NCBI GenBank assembly: GCA_039000515.1
Contig: JBCFYV010000024.1
Location: forward strand, 39,904,435 to 39,968,434
Direction: 5' to 3'
Length of the DNA: 64,000 nt
DNA from: Timema cristinae
Taxonomy: Eukaryota; Arthropoda; Insecta; Phasmatodea; Timematidae
The translations under genes were made by a program, and so were the position numbers. This document shows positions 1-13,400 of the stretch, in pieces; the first letter of the stretch is position 1; each line of letters begins with the position of its first letter. The notes beneath the pieces are model-generated. The model worked only from the letters and a program-made list of their open reading frames with translations, did not search any database and was not told where the DNA came from.

Positions 1-2508
1 AGGACCCGCCTACTTTATTGCTATTTAGTATTGTTGTAGCCCCTGTTTTGGGAGTTTCGAGTATATGCGACACCGCAGGGCGTCGCTGGGTTGTTAATTT
101 ATCTCTTCCATTAGACGAGCGCCTTAAGCCTCGCCCTGGAGGACAGTTACCCTTATATTATGTACTTTCTAATTGTAAACCTTGATATTTAACTCGGTGT
201 TGGTATACCACTACCAATGCTGTGGGTCCCCTATTGGGGCGTACTATTTATTAGATTGTGGGTACAGTTGACTCCCCTGTACTGTGGGCATGACCTTAAC
301 GCCGTTTAGCTTGTTTACCTAAACGGGTATACTAGAGTATTTTATTGATTAGCGTCCGCCTTAGGGCATATTGAGTAAACTGTACTTGTGGCTTTAGCCA
401 ATATCTAATATAGTTTGGTTTCTAGGGTACCCCCAGACACAGTACTTGGCTGCTAGCCAGCTGTATTATTCCTTTGTGATCTGTTGAAGAGAACGCCTAC
501 GATTCCTTGTGATAAGCAAATGATGGACAGCCAAAATCCTATGAACATTCCAATGATTTGGTTATGTATTAACTAATGTGTTCACCCAATAAATTGTTGC
601 TTTCAATGTTATTTTTGTTATGTATACTTGCACCCCTCCCCTTTTAGCTCTAAAAGGTAGGGTGCAATGGTATAGATTATCAAGATAAGCCTAATACTTT
701 TCAATGTAAATGGAATGTACAGTTGATTTTGAATTGAAGAATTTATAGGGATCAAGGGTTGATAGCAATAAAAACTTTCTTATATTAATTAAATGTACGG
801 TACATATATGACAAAATTGAGAATGCATCTAAAAATAACTAACTTCAATATATTATAGCTATCACAAACACCATGGTTTAACTATGTGTGTATGTGTGTT
901 AGGTTAAACACACGTGTTCTTTTTCTGGCAATATTTAAAATTATTATTTTAATTTTATTGGCACTAATATTATCTGACAAAAGTAACAGCTGTATAACAT
1001 CTGATTTCACGTACAGCTTTTTGAAACTATAGTGACTTTAGTAACTGACAGATAGCTACCATCTTATGTCGATCACTCTGAAGCCTACGTAGAATTTTAA
1101 TAGTATGTATTTAAAACTACTTAACTAGTATGTATAAATAAGTATGCAGACACTTTTACATATTGTTTTAAATATATATTTCTACGGATCAAAAATATGC
1201 GTATGGTGCTATTGGAATTGACACAGTATTACATATTATAGACTAAAGCAGTTGTTTAATCTAATTTAGCGTGAGTCAAATAATATTTGCGTGTGACTAA
1301 GTGAATATGTGCATGCGTGCACAAGTGCAGTTATTAAATAAGTTACGATGTGACTTAGTGATGATGACTAAGTTCTAGATTAAATAAATCACCCAGCGTA
1401 ATATTATTATAAAATGTAGTTGACGAATTACTAAATTATATATTCACTTGTGTGGCGATAAAAATAATATAAGTTATTTTGTCATTAAGTGAAAGGCTGC
1501 ATTAAATGTTATAACTATAAATATCTTAAGGATGTAGTATTGTATGAAAAATTATAATTGTAGGCCTACTAGATTTTTAAATCTACAATTATTTTTAAAT
1601 GTAATTTAAGTTATTACCTTAAAATTATATTTTTAATTTTGCACAACAAATTATCTCTCTCTCTAGATATAATAATAATAATATGAAAAATTGGTAGTTC
1701 CGAGAACAGAGACAAATATCTACATTCAGTGGCGTGCTGTGTATAGTTTCCAGGGTAAGCAGAATAAAATTATACCTGTGAATTGCTCTCAACACTTAGT
1801 ATAACACTCATTAACCAGGTATGGGTAAACGCATAAAATAGACACAGTTTTAACAAATTCAGCTTGAGTTGGTTCAAGGTAATTTTGGTATTTTAAAAAT
1901 GTTGGAAATTCACTATAAACAATTCCGTGTACATGCACAGAATATTTTTACCAGGTGGATGAAAATAAGACTGTTTTTAAGAAACGTTTAACCTGACATT
2001 AGAGGCCATAATTGACGTAAGCTAGCGTGCTGTTTTCTTCTTGTTATTTTCGGGGTGGACATTCTAAAATCACTGGTCGGAAACATAGAAGATAATTGAC
2101 ATTTAAATTATACAGAATACATACTGTAGTCGTATTTTTTTTGTTTATATTTATGTTATTGGACAGTGCCAATAAAATAGGTCTATTGCAAATAATGAGA
2201 TACGTTATTGATAAATTAGGGAGCTTGCTTTTGCCTTGAATTTATAAATGTATTAATATAATAATTTATTGCGTAGTAAGTAAATATTTTAACAAAACCT
2301 TGAGGTCCTTACAATGACATCGGAAGACTATGTCTTCTTTCAAGATGCATCCATTAATTTAAAAAATCGGAAAATATTCAGTGACTAAATTAGTCCGAGA
2401 CATACGTCTTCTTTTAGTTAGCAAAAAATTGGGGACTGAATGGTCACAATTACCGTAACAATGGTTTGTTTGGACCCAAGTGGTTCCTGTGGGAAATGTC
2501 CTCCTCAC
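1..2508. other. CCDC170-like intron, no gene seen
   Basis: Bases 1-540 are less AT-rich than the rest and contain short inverted words, as in an old transposon or LTR remnant, but no open frame or recognised element. Bases 540-2508 are AT-rich intron sequence with no exon-like frame bounded by good splice sites on either strand. Confidence 0.5.
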
Positions 2509-5500
2509 CTGATCCTTGAGCAGAGTCACCTTGCGGTTATACCTGGTTCTCAGCATCTCTGACTCGACCAACCTCTTCTGAAGCTCTTCTACCTTTCTAC
2601 CTCGCTCAAGAGCCGTGATCTACAAACAAGAAAACAACCAGTTCCACTCCCATGGACACTAAACACACGTGGTGAAGAGGATCCACCTGTAATGATTCTC
2701 ATGGACACTAAACACACGTGGTGAAGAGGATCCACCTGTAATGATTCTCATGGACACTAAACACACGTGGTGAAGAGGATCCACCTGTAATGATTCTCAT
2801 GGACACTAAACACACGTGGTGAAGAGGATCCACCTGTAATGATTCCCATGGACACTAAACACACGTGGTGAAGAGGATCCACCTGTAATGATTCCCATGG
2901 ACACTAAACACACGTGGTGAAGAGGATCCACCTGTAATGATTCCCATGGACACTAAACACACGTGGTGAAGAGGATCCACCTGTAATGATTCCCATGGAC
3001 ACTAAACACACGTGGTGAAGAGGATCCACCTGTAATGATTCCCATGGACACTAAACACACGTGGTGAAGAGGATCCACCTGTAATGATTCCCATGGACAC
3101 TAAACACACGTGGTGAAGAGGATCCACCTGTAATGATTCTCATGGACACTAAACACACGTGGTGAAGAGGATCCACCTGTAATGATTCCCATGGACACTA
3201 AACACACGTGGTGAAGAGGATCCACCTGTAATGATTCTCATGGACACTAAACACACGTGGTGAAGAGGATCCACCTGTAATGATTCCCATGGACACTAAA
3301 CACACGTGGTGAAGAGGATCCACCTGTAATGATTCTCATGGACACTAAACACACGTGGTGAAGAGGATCCACCTGTAATGATTCCCATGGACACTAAACA
3401 CACGTGGTGAAGAGGATCCACCTGTAATGATTCTCATGGACACTAAACACACGTGGTGAAGAGGATCCACCTGTAATGATTCTCATGGACACTAAACACA
3501 CGTGGTGAAGAGGATCCACCTGTAATGATTCCCATGGACACTAAACACACGTGGTGAAGAGGATCCACCTGTAATGATTCTCATGGACACTAAACACACG
3601 TGGTGAAGAGGATCCACCTGTAATGATTCTCATGGACACTAAACACACGTGGTGAAGAGGATCCACCTGTAATGATTCTCATGGACACTAAACACACGTG
3701 GTGAATAGGATCCACCTGTAATGATTCCCATGGACACTAAACACACGTGGTGAAGAGGATCCACCTGTAATGATTCCCATGGACACTAAACACACGTGGT
3801 GAAGAGGATCCACCTGTAATGATTCCCATGGACACTAAACACACGTGGTGAAGAGGATCCACCTGTAATGATTCTCATGGACACTAAACACACGTGGTGA
3901 AGAGGATCCACCTGTAATGATTCTCATGGACACTAAACACACGTGGTGAAGAGGATCCACCTGTAATGATTCCCATGGACACTAAACACACGTGGTGAAG
4001 AGGATCCACCTGTAATGATTCTCATGGACACTAAACACACGTGGTGAAGAGGATCCACCTGTAATGATTCCCATGGACACTAAACACACGTGGTGAAGAT
4101 GATCCACCTGTAATGATTCCCATGGACACTAAACACACGTGGTGAAGAGGATCCACCTGTAATGATTCTCATGGACACTAAACACACGTGGTGAAGAGGA
4201 TCCACCTGTAATGATTCTCATGGACACTAAACACACGTGGTGAAGAGGATCCACCTGTAATGATTCTCATGAAAAACCATCGCTTCCATTATATGTACGA
4301 TTTTTAAAAATATTTATTAGATTTTATGGTTAGTTATTTTAATTAGTAATTATAATAATAGAATTCACTGTAAAGAATATTTACAATGTGTTATAGAAAA
4401 TATATTTTAAATGGTACTTAGTCTAAGATCAATTGAGAATTAAGATATGAATGCTGTCTTTGATATCTAAGAGGATATAAATATTAAAATAATTAGTCAA
4501 AATCACAATATAACGAATTAATAAATATAATTATAATATTAAAAGTGATGTCAAACAATAATTTGAATGTAGGATAGAAAAAATGTTGTAAAAGATATTA
4601 ATCTTAGATTAGATGACAAGTTTAGCGTTAAACTATTGTCCTTCACAAATTCTAAAAGGATCTTAACATATTAAAAAGTGAGTCAATTCACATATAATAC
4701 AAAAATAAACATGTTAAAATACATGTAATAATAACACATGAGTCAAGTAAAGTTGTATACATATTATGATGAAAAAATGACAAAGTGATAAAGTTAAGGT
4801 AGACAGTTGTCAAATGGGAGAGAATAAAAATTAAACAAACGTGAATTGAAAATTGAATTCTATTCTTATCTTGAGATTGAAATTCCCTTGTTCCTTGTGA
4901 TGCTTAATGTGAATCAATCCCTAATCGACATGTTTCGACGCGTCGTTGGCGTCATCCTCAGGACTAAATAAGATAAAATCAACGTAAGTTGTAATGTAAG
5001 TAGTATAGTGTAGTATATTATTAATTATTTCTATGAATAGCTTAATTTTTATACTAATGTTTTTATAATGTTTTGATATTTTCAGTATCAAGCTCTAAAA
5101 ATTAAGCAATACAAATATATAATAAATCATATAATTAAAATAACTAACCATAAAATAAAACCTAATAAATAAATCTTAAATTCATTATAATAAGATTTAT
5201 TTGATTTAGGTAATTTAATTAACTATAAATAAACCCCCTCGGCACCTAAATTCTCTAATCAACCAAAATACGATATTTATTAATAAAAAACCAGTAAGTT
5301 ATATAAAGGTTGATAATGTAACCCCCCACCCCTCTTTATCATCACTCATAAATAACAGTCGGGTTGGTCACAAGTTTTATTTTTATTCAGGTAATAAACA
5401 AATACAGCTCTATGAGAGAATGAGACATAAAGCGCTAGGCGCTGAAATCGTAAACCAACAATTTGAAAAGAACAATTATATATATATATAATTGGCAAAA

Positions 5501-7402
5501 CGGCTTTTATGAACCATAGTATTCCGCCAATGCCCAAACGGCAGGTAATCAACATAATATGAAACATGTGATACCTTCCCGTGCACTTAAATGGCGACTC
5601 AAAATACAGTATACAATCTACAGTTAAATTGACCTTCATACAAATGCCATAATAAAAACTGATAGCCAAAACAAAGATCCAGGTACAAATAATAAATCAA
5701 GTCGCCACTACCGGCGATTCTCAAATAAGTCGGAACAATAACAATGAGGCCCCAATTAGCTCCCCAAACCGTAATCGAACATAATATAAATAAACAACAA
5801 GGGTTCTAACATTGGAACTTATGCCTCAAATGGTTGTACAAATATAAAATACTAGATAGCTGTTGCCCGCGGCTTTGCTCGCGTGGAAGTTGATTATATA
5901 CAAATACGAAAATATACATATGTATTTACAGATTAATTTAAAATATTACGTTACGTTGATGACCATAACTTGACCTCGGATCAAAAATAATGCAAGTCCG
6001 ATACAAACTTTCACCCCCTTTTTCATACCTTATTAAATAAAATTTCCAAAATTCCTGAAACACGTATTTATTTGTTTTACGTCAATAACCAAAATACAAA
6101 ATTTTGTTTATGTAACTTTAAAAATGACGGACTTTCATACATATTATCATACATATTATTATCCCCTATTTTGACCCCTTTCGGGTGGAATTTTCTAAAA
6201 TCCTTTCTTTGTGGGTGCCTACATAACAAAATGAATATACAGTCCGAATTTCATGCTTGTAGCCTTGATAGTTTGCGCTCGGCGATGATGAATCAGTCAG
6301 TCAGTCAGTCAGGACATGTTTTTTTATAAGTATAGATTAAAGTCCATATAAGAGTAAAAATATGCGACTCGCGGCCCCACATTTAACTAACATGCCATGA
6401 ACTTACAATATATTTAACAATAATACACTATCTTCAAATAAATAACAAGTGATTATAACCTCTCAAATAGTTAAGATTGACAGAACTAAAGTACGACGAT
6501 ATTCGATTTATAACAGACCTAAGATGGCGGTATTCAAACATATAAACCCATCATTACGGCGGATAAAATAGATTGTAAGTTAAATATTACAATAACCAAA
6601 CGTCTTTCAAAATGATCACAAAACAAAGACAGACACACAATTTGGTCAAACCGTCCAAAGATATCAAACTTATACATGGCTAAAGAGCAAATTTACTGAG
6701 ATCATGTTGAGTCAATAATTAATTATATTAAATGTTAAAAATCCAGAACGATAATTTTGAAAAAAAAGGAACATTATAGCCAAAGGGAATTTTGAATATT
6801 CAGACGTTAACTATCCTCTGACCAGTTCGCTCACCTTGTTATCAGAGTGCAATGTTTGTCTGCATTACAGAACCCTGCTATTATAAACCCGACGACTATG
6901 TCATGTGCTCTCGAGGCACGAGAACCAAAGGAGAAGAAGAGGGGTAAGGGGTAGCATGTTTAGAACATGTTCAAACACTCCACGCGCTTTCAAAACACGC
7001 GCCGAATAACAGTTATTTGAGTTTCCGGACACTGCCGACAGAGCGCATCTAGTTCGCGCATATCGTTCGTCTTCTTTTCTTGGACGCGGCGAGGAGCGAA
7101 CCACGACCCCTCTAGCCAGTCCGATATTGACAGTGCCGCGCTGTGTTGGTGGGGTCGTGGCCTTGCCGAGACGCGTCAACTGGGGCCGGAATGGTGAGCC
7201 AAACAACCTTTTTAGTTTGTTTGTGTTGTAACAGGGTTACTTACACTGATTTAAATTATAAGTTATAATTAAAGGTAGAAATTATATTGAACCCATAAAT
7301 CAAAACAACATATACTTATTAGTGAACACATTTTTTAAAATGTTTTAATGTTTAAAAAAAATCGTGTTAAGTAATTATATGTAGTTTTGATTTATGGGGA
7401 TA

Positions 7403-7454
<52 letters not shown>

Positions 7455-10400
7455 TACATATATATATATAAATATATAAAAGGGGTCATTCAAATCTCTA
7501 TATAAAAACCATATACAGGTTGCAGGGCATGATAAAACAAGTATTTCCACGTAATGAACTTGGGGTCGTCGACGTTATGAGACGTCTAAGTTGGTACTGT
7601 GTGCACCTAGGGGGATAGGCAAAACATTCATCACGCCACGCAAACCATCACAGACATCCCCACCACTCCCTCCCCTGACCCAAGATGGTGCCAGCGTAGC
7701 AGAAATCTCTTATAGGTACTGTACCTGTCATCAGGCAATCCAATGCATTGGGTTAAGGATCACCGGATTCGATTCCTGTAATGGCAGAAAAATGTATCAT
7801 GGGTGTATTTTTGGGTTTCTCCTTCCACAGTGATGAATTAACGGCCGGAGGCTGGATGTTGTTTCTGTTCTAGATTTAAGTTAGCTTATATTAAGTCGTG
7901 TGCTGATATAATCAGTTGGTTCAGAAAGTGCACGTTAAATAACTCAAATAAATGAAAAATATGAAATTCAATGCCTGTTACTAGTAATAATTTACACCAC
8001 ACTCCACTTGTTATGGGCTGAAGATTTAGTGTTGCCTAACCCCAAGGTGCGTAAAGCACCAACTTTGACGTCACGCAGCGCTGTCATTTGGCGTCACTGA
8101 TCCCAAGTTCATCACGTGGATTTACTTGTCTTGTCACCCCTGTACTGCTTGTGTAATTTTTATACATGGAGATCTGAATAACCCTGTTTATAACTATTGA
8201 TAAGAAGAACAGTAAAGGAAGAACCAGGATAGAGAAGGTGGTATGGTCACGTGAGAAGAATGGAGAGGGAAAGGATGCTAGGAGGATAGGAGGCAGAGAG
8301 GAAGACCAAGGTCACAGAGAAGGAAAGAAAGGAGTAAGGGGAGTGTGGAGGAGAGGACTGGACCAAAGGGGGTGGGTGGGAGGGAGGCTGTAAAGAGGCT
8401 TATGTTCCAAACAGACCCAGCCGATAGCTGGAAGCTGTTTATGATGATGATGATGGTGATGATAAAGACATAGGTGCTAATCGCTTGGATAAACGGTGAA
8501 CATTACGTTAAATATGAATATTGGTGTTTATTTAGAAAGGGAATAACATGGATAATATGTTTTAATTTATAAGGTTGGCCTCTGGTTTAGCGAACTTGTT
8601 TTTATCCCATTAGCAATCGTAAAATAGAGCGTATCCTACCAACATAGTACGGAACGGGCTTGTAAAGTAAAGACGTGTTGTAACCCGCATCGGTGGGCAT
8701 GCGGACTAGATGTAACTCTCGTCTAGTCGTTTCAAATAAGTGAAAAATAACAACCTGAATAAGGGAATCAAACCCGGGACCCATGTATATGTTATCATTT
8801 TTCACTTGATTGAATTTGATTTCAGTATCAGTATTTAATTTATTTTGAGCACCACGTCTTACTACCTGTTAAGGTTATACGCGTATGCACTAATTACGCT
8901 AATGAGTTAGGGATGAGGAAGGTTGAATTTGAAAGGAAATGTACACGTAAATTTGCGTGGAGGGAGAGAGAAAAATAATTTAGAAAAAAAACCACCCTCA
9001 ATACATCCGACCGAGATAAGAGTGACGCCTTAGACCATGTGGCCACCGAAGTGGGTCTATATCAGTACTGATCTTGTAGACAATCATCATGTATCAGACT
9101 CACTTCGGTGGCCGCATGGTCTATCGCGCGACTTTCAAAATAGACTAAACTTCCGATGACGGTGAGATCGAGGTTCGAATCTCGGTCGGGTGTACTAAGG
9201 TTTTACAAAAATTGTTTTCCACTCTCTCTACATGCAAATGCACGTACAATTCCTCTAAATATAACCTTCCTAATCCTCAAAACCATTAATGTAATTAGTA
9301 CATAGGTGTATAAACCAAATTGGTAGTTAGACTCGGTGCTAAAACTAATATCATTCTGTGATCTAGTCCATTTTGTCGGTGACAGGAAGTCGGTGTTGAT
9401 TACCAACCGGTTGGACTGAGGTTTTTTTATTTCTACATGTTTTCGAGTTCTTCCTTCACGCAAATGCATGTACATTTACTCTTAATGGTACCTTACTCAT
9501 CCCTGCCCTGTTAGTATAATTAGATACATATAACCCGCTTAGGTGGCCGCGTGGTCTAAGCCGCTAATCTCGTATTTTACTAGACTACCGAGGACGGTAA
9601 GATCGGGGTTCGATCCCAGTTGGGTGCACTAGGTGTGGTTTTTCCTAAATGGCTTTCAACTCTCCCTTCACGCAAATGAGGGCACACTTCCTCTAGATTA
9701 ATCCTTTTCTAATCTTCAACACACTAGTGTAATTAGTACATAAACGTATAACCCGAAAGGGTTGTAAGACGTGATGCTAAAAAAAGATACATACATCCCG
9801 GACGGGGTTATGTGTTCGGAGTTGTTAAGTTTGATGTGTTGGTACCTTGTATTCCGCGGCGTCTCCCAACTGTGTCTTCAGGTCCCTGACTTGGGCCCGC
9901 GCGTCCGTTAGCTGTAACTGGAGACGTTCTACTTGCTTTAGCAATTTTTTCACCCTATGGGAAAAATTAGTGATAGATAGTAACTATAGACATTAGCATA
10001 ATTTTTTTCCCCATAAAACGCATACCCTATTTAATTCTATATTCATCTCTATTTTAATGACCAAGATACAATTGAATATATTTTCGAAATATGATTAACT
10101 ATTTTTCAATGTGATTTTATTTTATGAAACATTATGAAATTATTCTTAGGTACGTTTGAATATATTAATTATATTCATATTAAATTAGTAAGGAGGAGTA
10201 TAATAAATATTCTCAAAGAAACGCTCAATACCAAACAGATATATTAAAAATCTTAAATAAAAACTATGAAAAAGGATAGATATTAATAAAAAGAAAGTAA
10301 GTTGAAGATAAAAAATGAAGATGAAAAATTGACGAAGGCAACACTTATTAATAACATTTTTTAGTGAATAAATATTCCCTGTTGCCTTCGTAAATTTTTC

Positions 10401-13400
10401 AGCTTCATTTTTTATCTTCGACTTACTTTCTTTTTATTATATCTATCCTTTTTCATAGTTCTTATTTAAGATTTTCAATATATCTGTTTGGTATTGAGCG
10501 TTCCTTTTAGAATATTTACTAATTTGTATTGAAACGTTAACCAATTTTAACAAAAATCTCTCACGTACGTATTTACGTGTTTATATGTTCAGTGCAGATC
10601 TCACCTTGATAATTGGACCATATACTACCTACTCCAATAATCAGTTCCCATCCCCTCCAGGCGTCACACTCGCAAAAACTGGACCACCAATGACAGGGAG
10701 ATCATGGCTCAAATCCCGGGTGGGGTGTACTGTGAAAGTGTTTTTTTCTTAAAAGTTGTTTTCTACTCTTCTTCCACGAAAGTTCGGGTACATTTACTCA
10801 AAAATTCAACCTTACTTATCCCTAAAACATTAGTATTTAATCCGAACATAACCAACAGATATTCAGAAAAGAACTGACTTCTGTGAAATAAAGTTTGATG
10901 GATTTCTAACCCCGGGAGAATGCGGTTAGTTGGGGCACAATATGGCTGCCAAGCCTTACCATGGAATATATTATTTTAACTTCCCAAAAGTTGCGTCTAC
11001 TATGTTTGAATTATTTTTAGCATTTTGTTTTTGTTAGGAAAATGCTTTCTAAAATTAACACTTCATTGTTTTAAAGAAAAATTATCGCTAAGCATCTTTC
11101 ACAATATTTGTATTGATACATTTATTAAAGTAGGACTAACTTATTAGGTAAATATTAAAATAATTGTTAGATTATTTAAAATAAATAGTTTTTTAAAATA
11201 TTTTGTTTAAATGCTAACAACTAGGACCACCTGGGTTCACCAAACAATATTTATTCTAGGATAATAACTGTAAATTTCATAAATCACAGATGTCTCTCTA
11301 CAAGAAATAAATACAACGTTAACGTTAACATTAATTCCCACGAAGAAAGGAATCACCTGAGGTTGGCTTCGTCTCTCTCAGTCTCCAGCATACTCTTGAC
11401 CCGTACATTGTCCTCCTGCAGGGAGAGCTTCCGGCGAAGAAGGTCCAGATGTAGATCTCGCCTCTGCAGCTGTTCCCGCAATGTCCTCACTCGCCTCTGC
11501 AGCTGGTACACTGTGGAGGTCTGACACAACATATTACACTACCTCTACCTAGTAATCTGAACCCACAACTGTGAAGGTCCAGATGTAAATATGGCCTCTG
11601 CAGCTGTTCTTTCAATGTCCTCACTCGCCTCTGCAGCTGATACACTGTGGAGGTCTGATACAACATATTACACTCACTACCTCTACCTAGTAATCTGAAC
11701 CCCCAATTGTGAAGGTCCAGATGTAGATCTCGCCTCTGCAGCTGTTATTTCAATTTCCTCACTCGCCTCTGCAGCTGGTACACTGTGGAGGTCTGATACA
11801 ACATATTACACTCACTACCTCTACCTAGTAATCTGAACCCCCAATTGTGAAGGTCCAGATGTAGATCTCGCCTCTGCAGCTGTTCCGCAATGTCCTCACT
11901 CACCTCTGCAGCTGTTCTTTAAATGTCCTCACTCACCTCTGCAGCTGGTACACTGTGGAGGTCTGATACAACATATTACACTCATTCCCTCTACCTAAAA
12001 ATCTGAACCCACAACTGTGAAGTTTCAGATGTAAATATGGCATCTGCAGCTGTTCTTTAAATGTCTTCATTCACCTCTGCAGCTGGTACACAGTGAACGT
12101 TGACACATTATATCTATACATAGAACCCAAGGGTCTGAACCTTGGCTCATATCAAAGTTACGGTTCATATTTAGGTCCATACGGTCTCGGTTGTAATGAG
12201 TAATTAATGACCACGGTTCACTGCTTGAAGGATAATCTGGCCCGTGTTCCTGAGATTAGACGAGCTTTCATCGGATGATGCTTCGAGTTTGAGGACTAGA
12301 GCTACTCTCATTGTGTTGGGTTTAATAAATGTATGCACTATGGCAGAGATCGTCAGCAACTGGTCAATCGCGATCGATCGGTCGATCTTGCAGTAATTTT
12401 CAGTCGATTATGTAGGACCCGCCTCGGTAGCGTAGTTGGCTAACGCGCTAGTCATGTTGAGCTCGACTGCTGAGGACGGGGAGATCGAGGTTCGAATCTC
12501 GGTCGGGTGAACTGGGGGGCGGGGGGGGTTCCTAAATGGTTTTCCACTCTCCCTCCACGCAATGTGGGTTCACTTCCTCTAATTCAACCTTCCCATTCTA
12601 TTAGCGTAATTAGTACTTAAAGCGTATAGCCCGAACGGGTAGTAAGACGCGGTGCTAAATAATAATAAAAAATAGATTATGTAGGCCTTTAAGAAAACTA
12701 CACTGTCACTAAAAGTCGATCTTCTATCTTTTAAATTAGCCAATTTATCAAGTACTTTCAAACAAAACTTAAGTGTACCCAAAATAACCTTGTTCGGTCA
12801 TAATAGTTAAGGTTATAAGAACATTAATTAGTGTAGTATTAAAATGTACCTTTTATTTATTCTTTCTAGAAAGGTAGAGACATAAATAGTTAAGGAAGTT
12901 TGATTATAAGGAATAAATTAAAGATGTATAAATAACATAAATGAAAGTAGAACGGAGAAAAGATAGTTGATCTCGAGATTTTTGATACGTTTATAGGTCA
13001 AACGGGGCCCAAAAAAGTTTGCTGACCCCTGCAATATGGTATAGAATAGAGGATCATGGTACAATCCAATAAGGTAAGACTGCTACTACCTTTCAGGTTT
13101 TGAACTAAGCTGTTAACGTGCCTTTATTTGCACAAAGTGCCATTCGTAGAGATAATTTAATACTATAAAATCAACTTTTCCCCATGGGTGTACCCCACCA
13201 GATGGGGCGTGCTTATTACTGATATAGCCATCTCGGGCTTGTTCCAAGGGTCATCATGGACCTTGCGGCTTAGCGTGGATACCAGAAGCAATACCCAAAA
13301 TGGATAGAATTGGCCTATTTGTTCTACGTGATATTCATCACTGTACACTTTTTCTTGCTTGCCTTTCTACTTAAACTTAGGCTGGATTCACGTGTTCTCC

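Noticed and set aside
2650..4269. CRISPR-like array (regular repeats)
   Set aside because: Units are contiguous with no unique spacers, in a eukaryotic intron. It is a minisatellite; the same holds for 14.7, 21.1 and 26.0 kb.
13163..13348. 61-codon minus frame
   Set aside because: No domain, no splice context, and it sits next to SINE debris.
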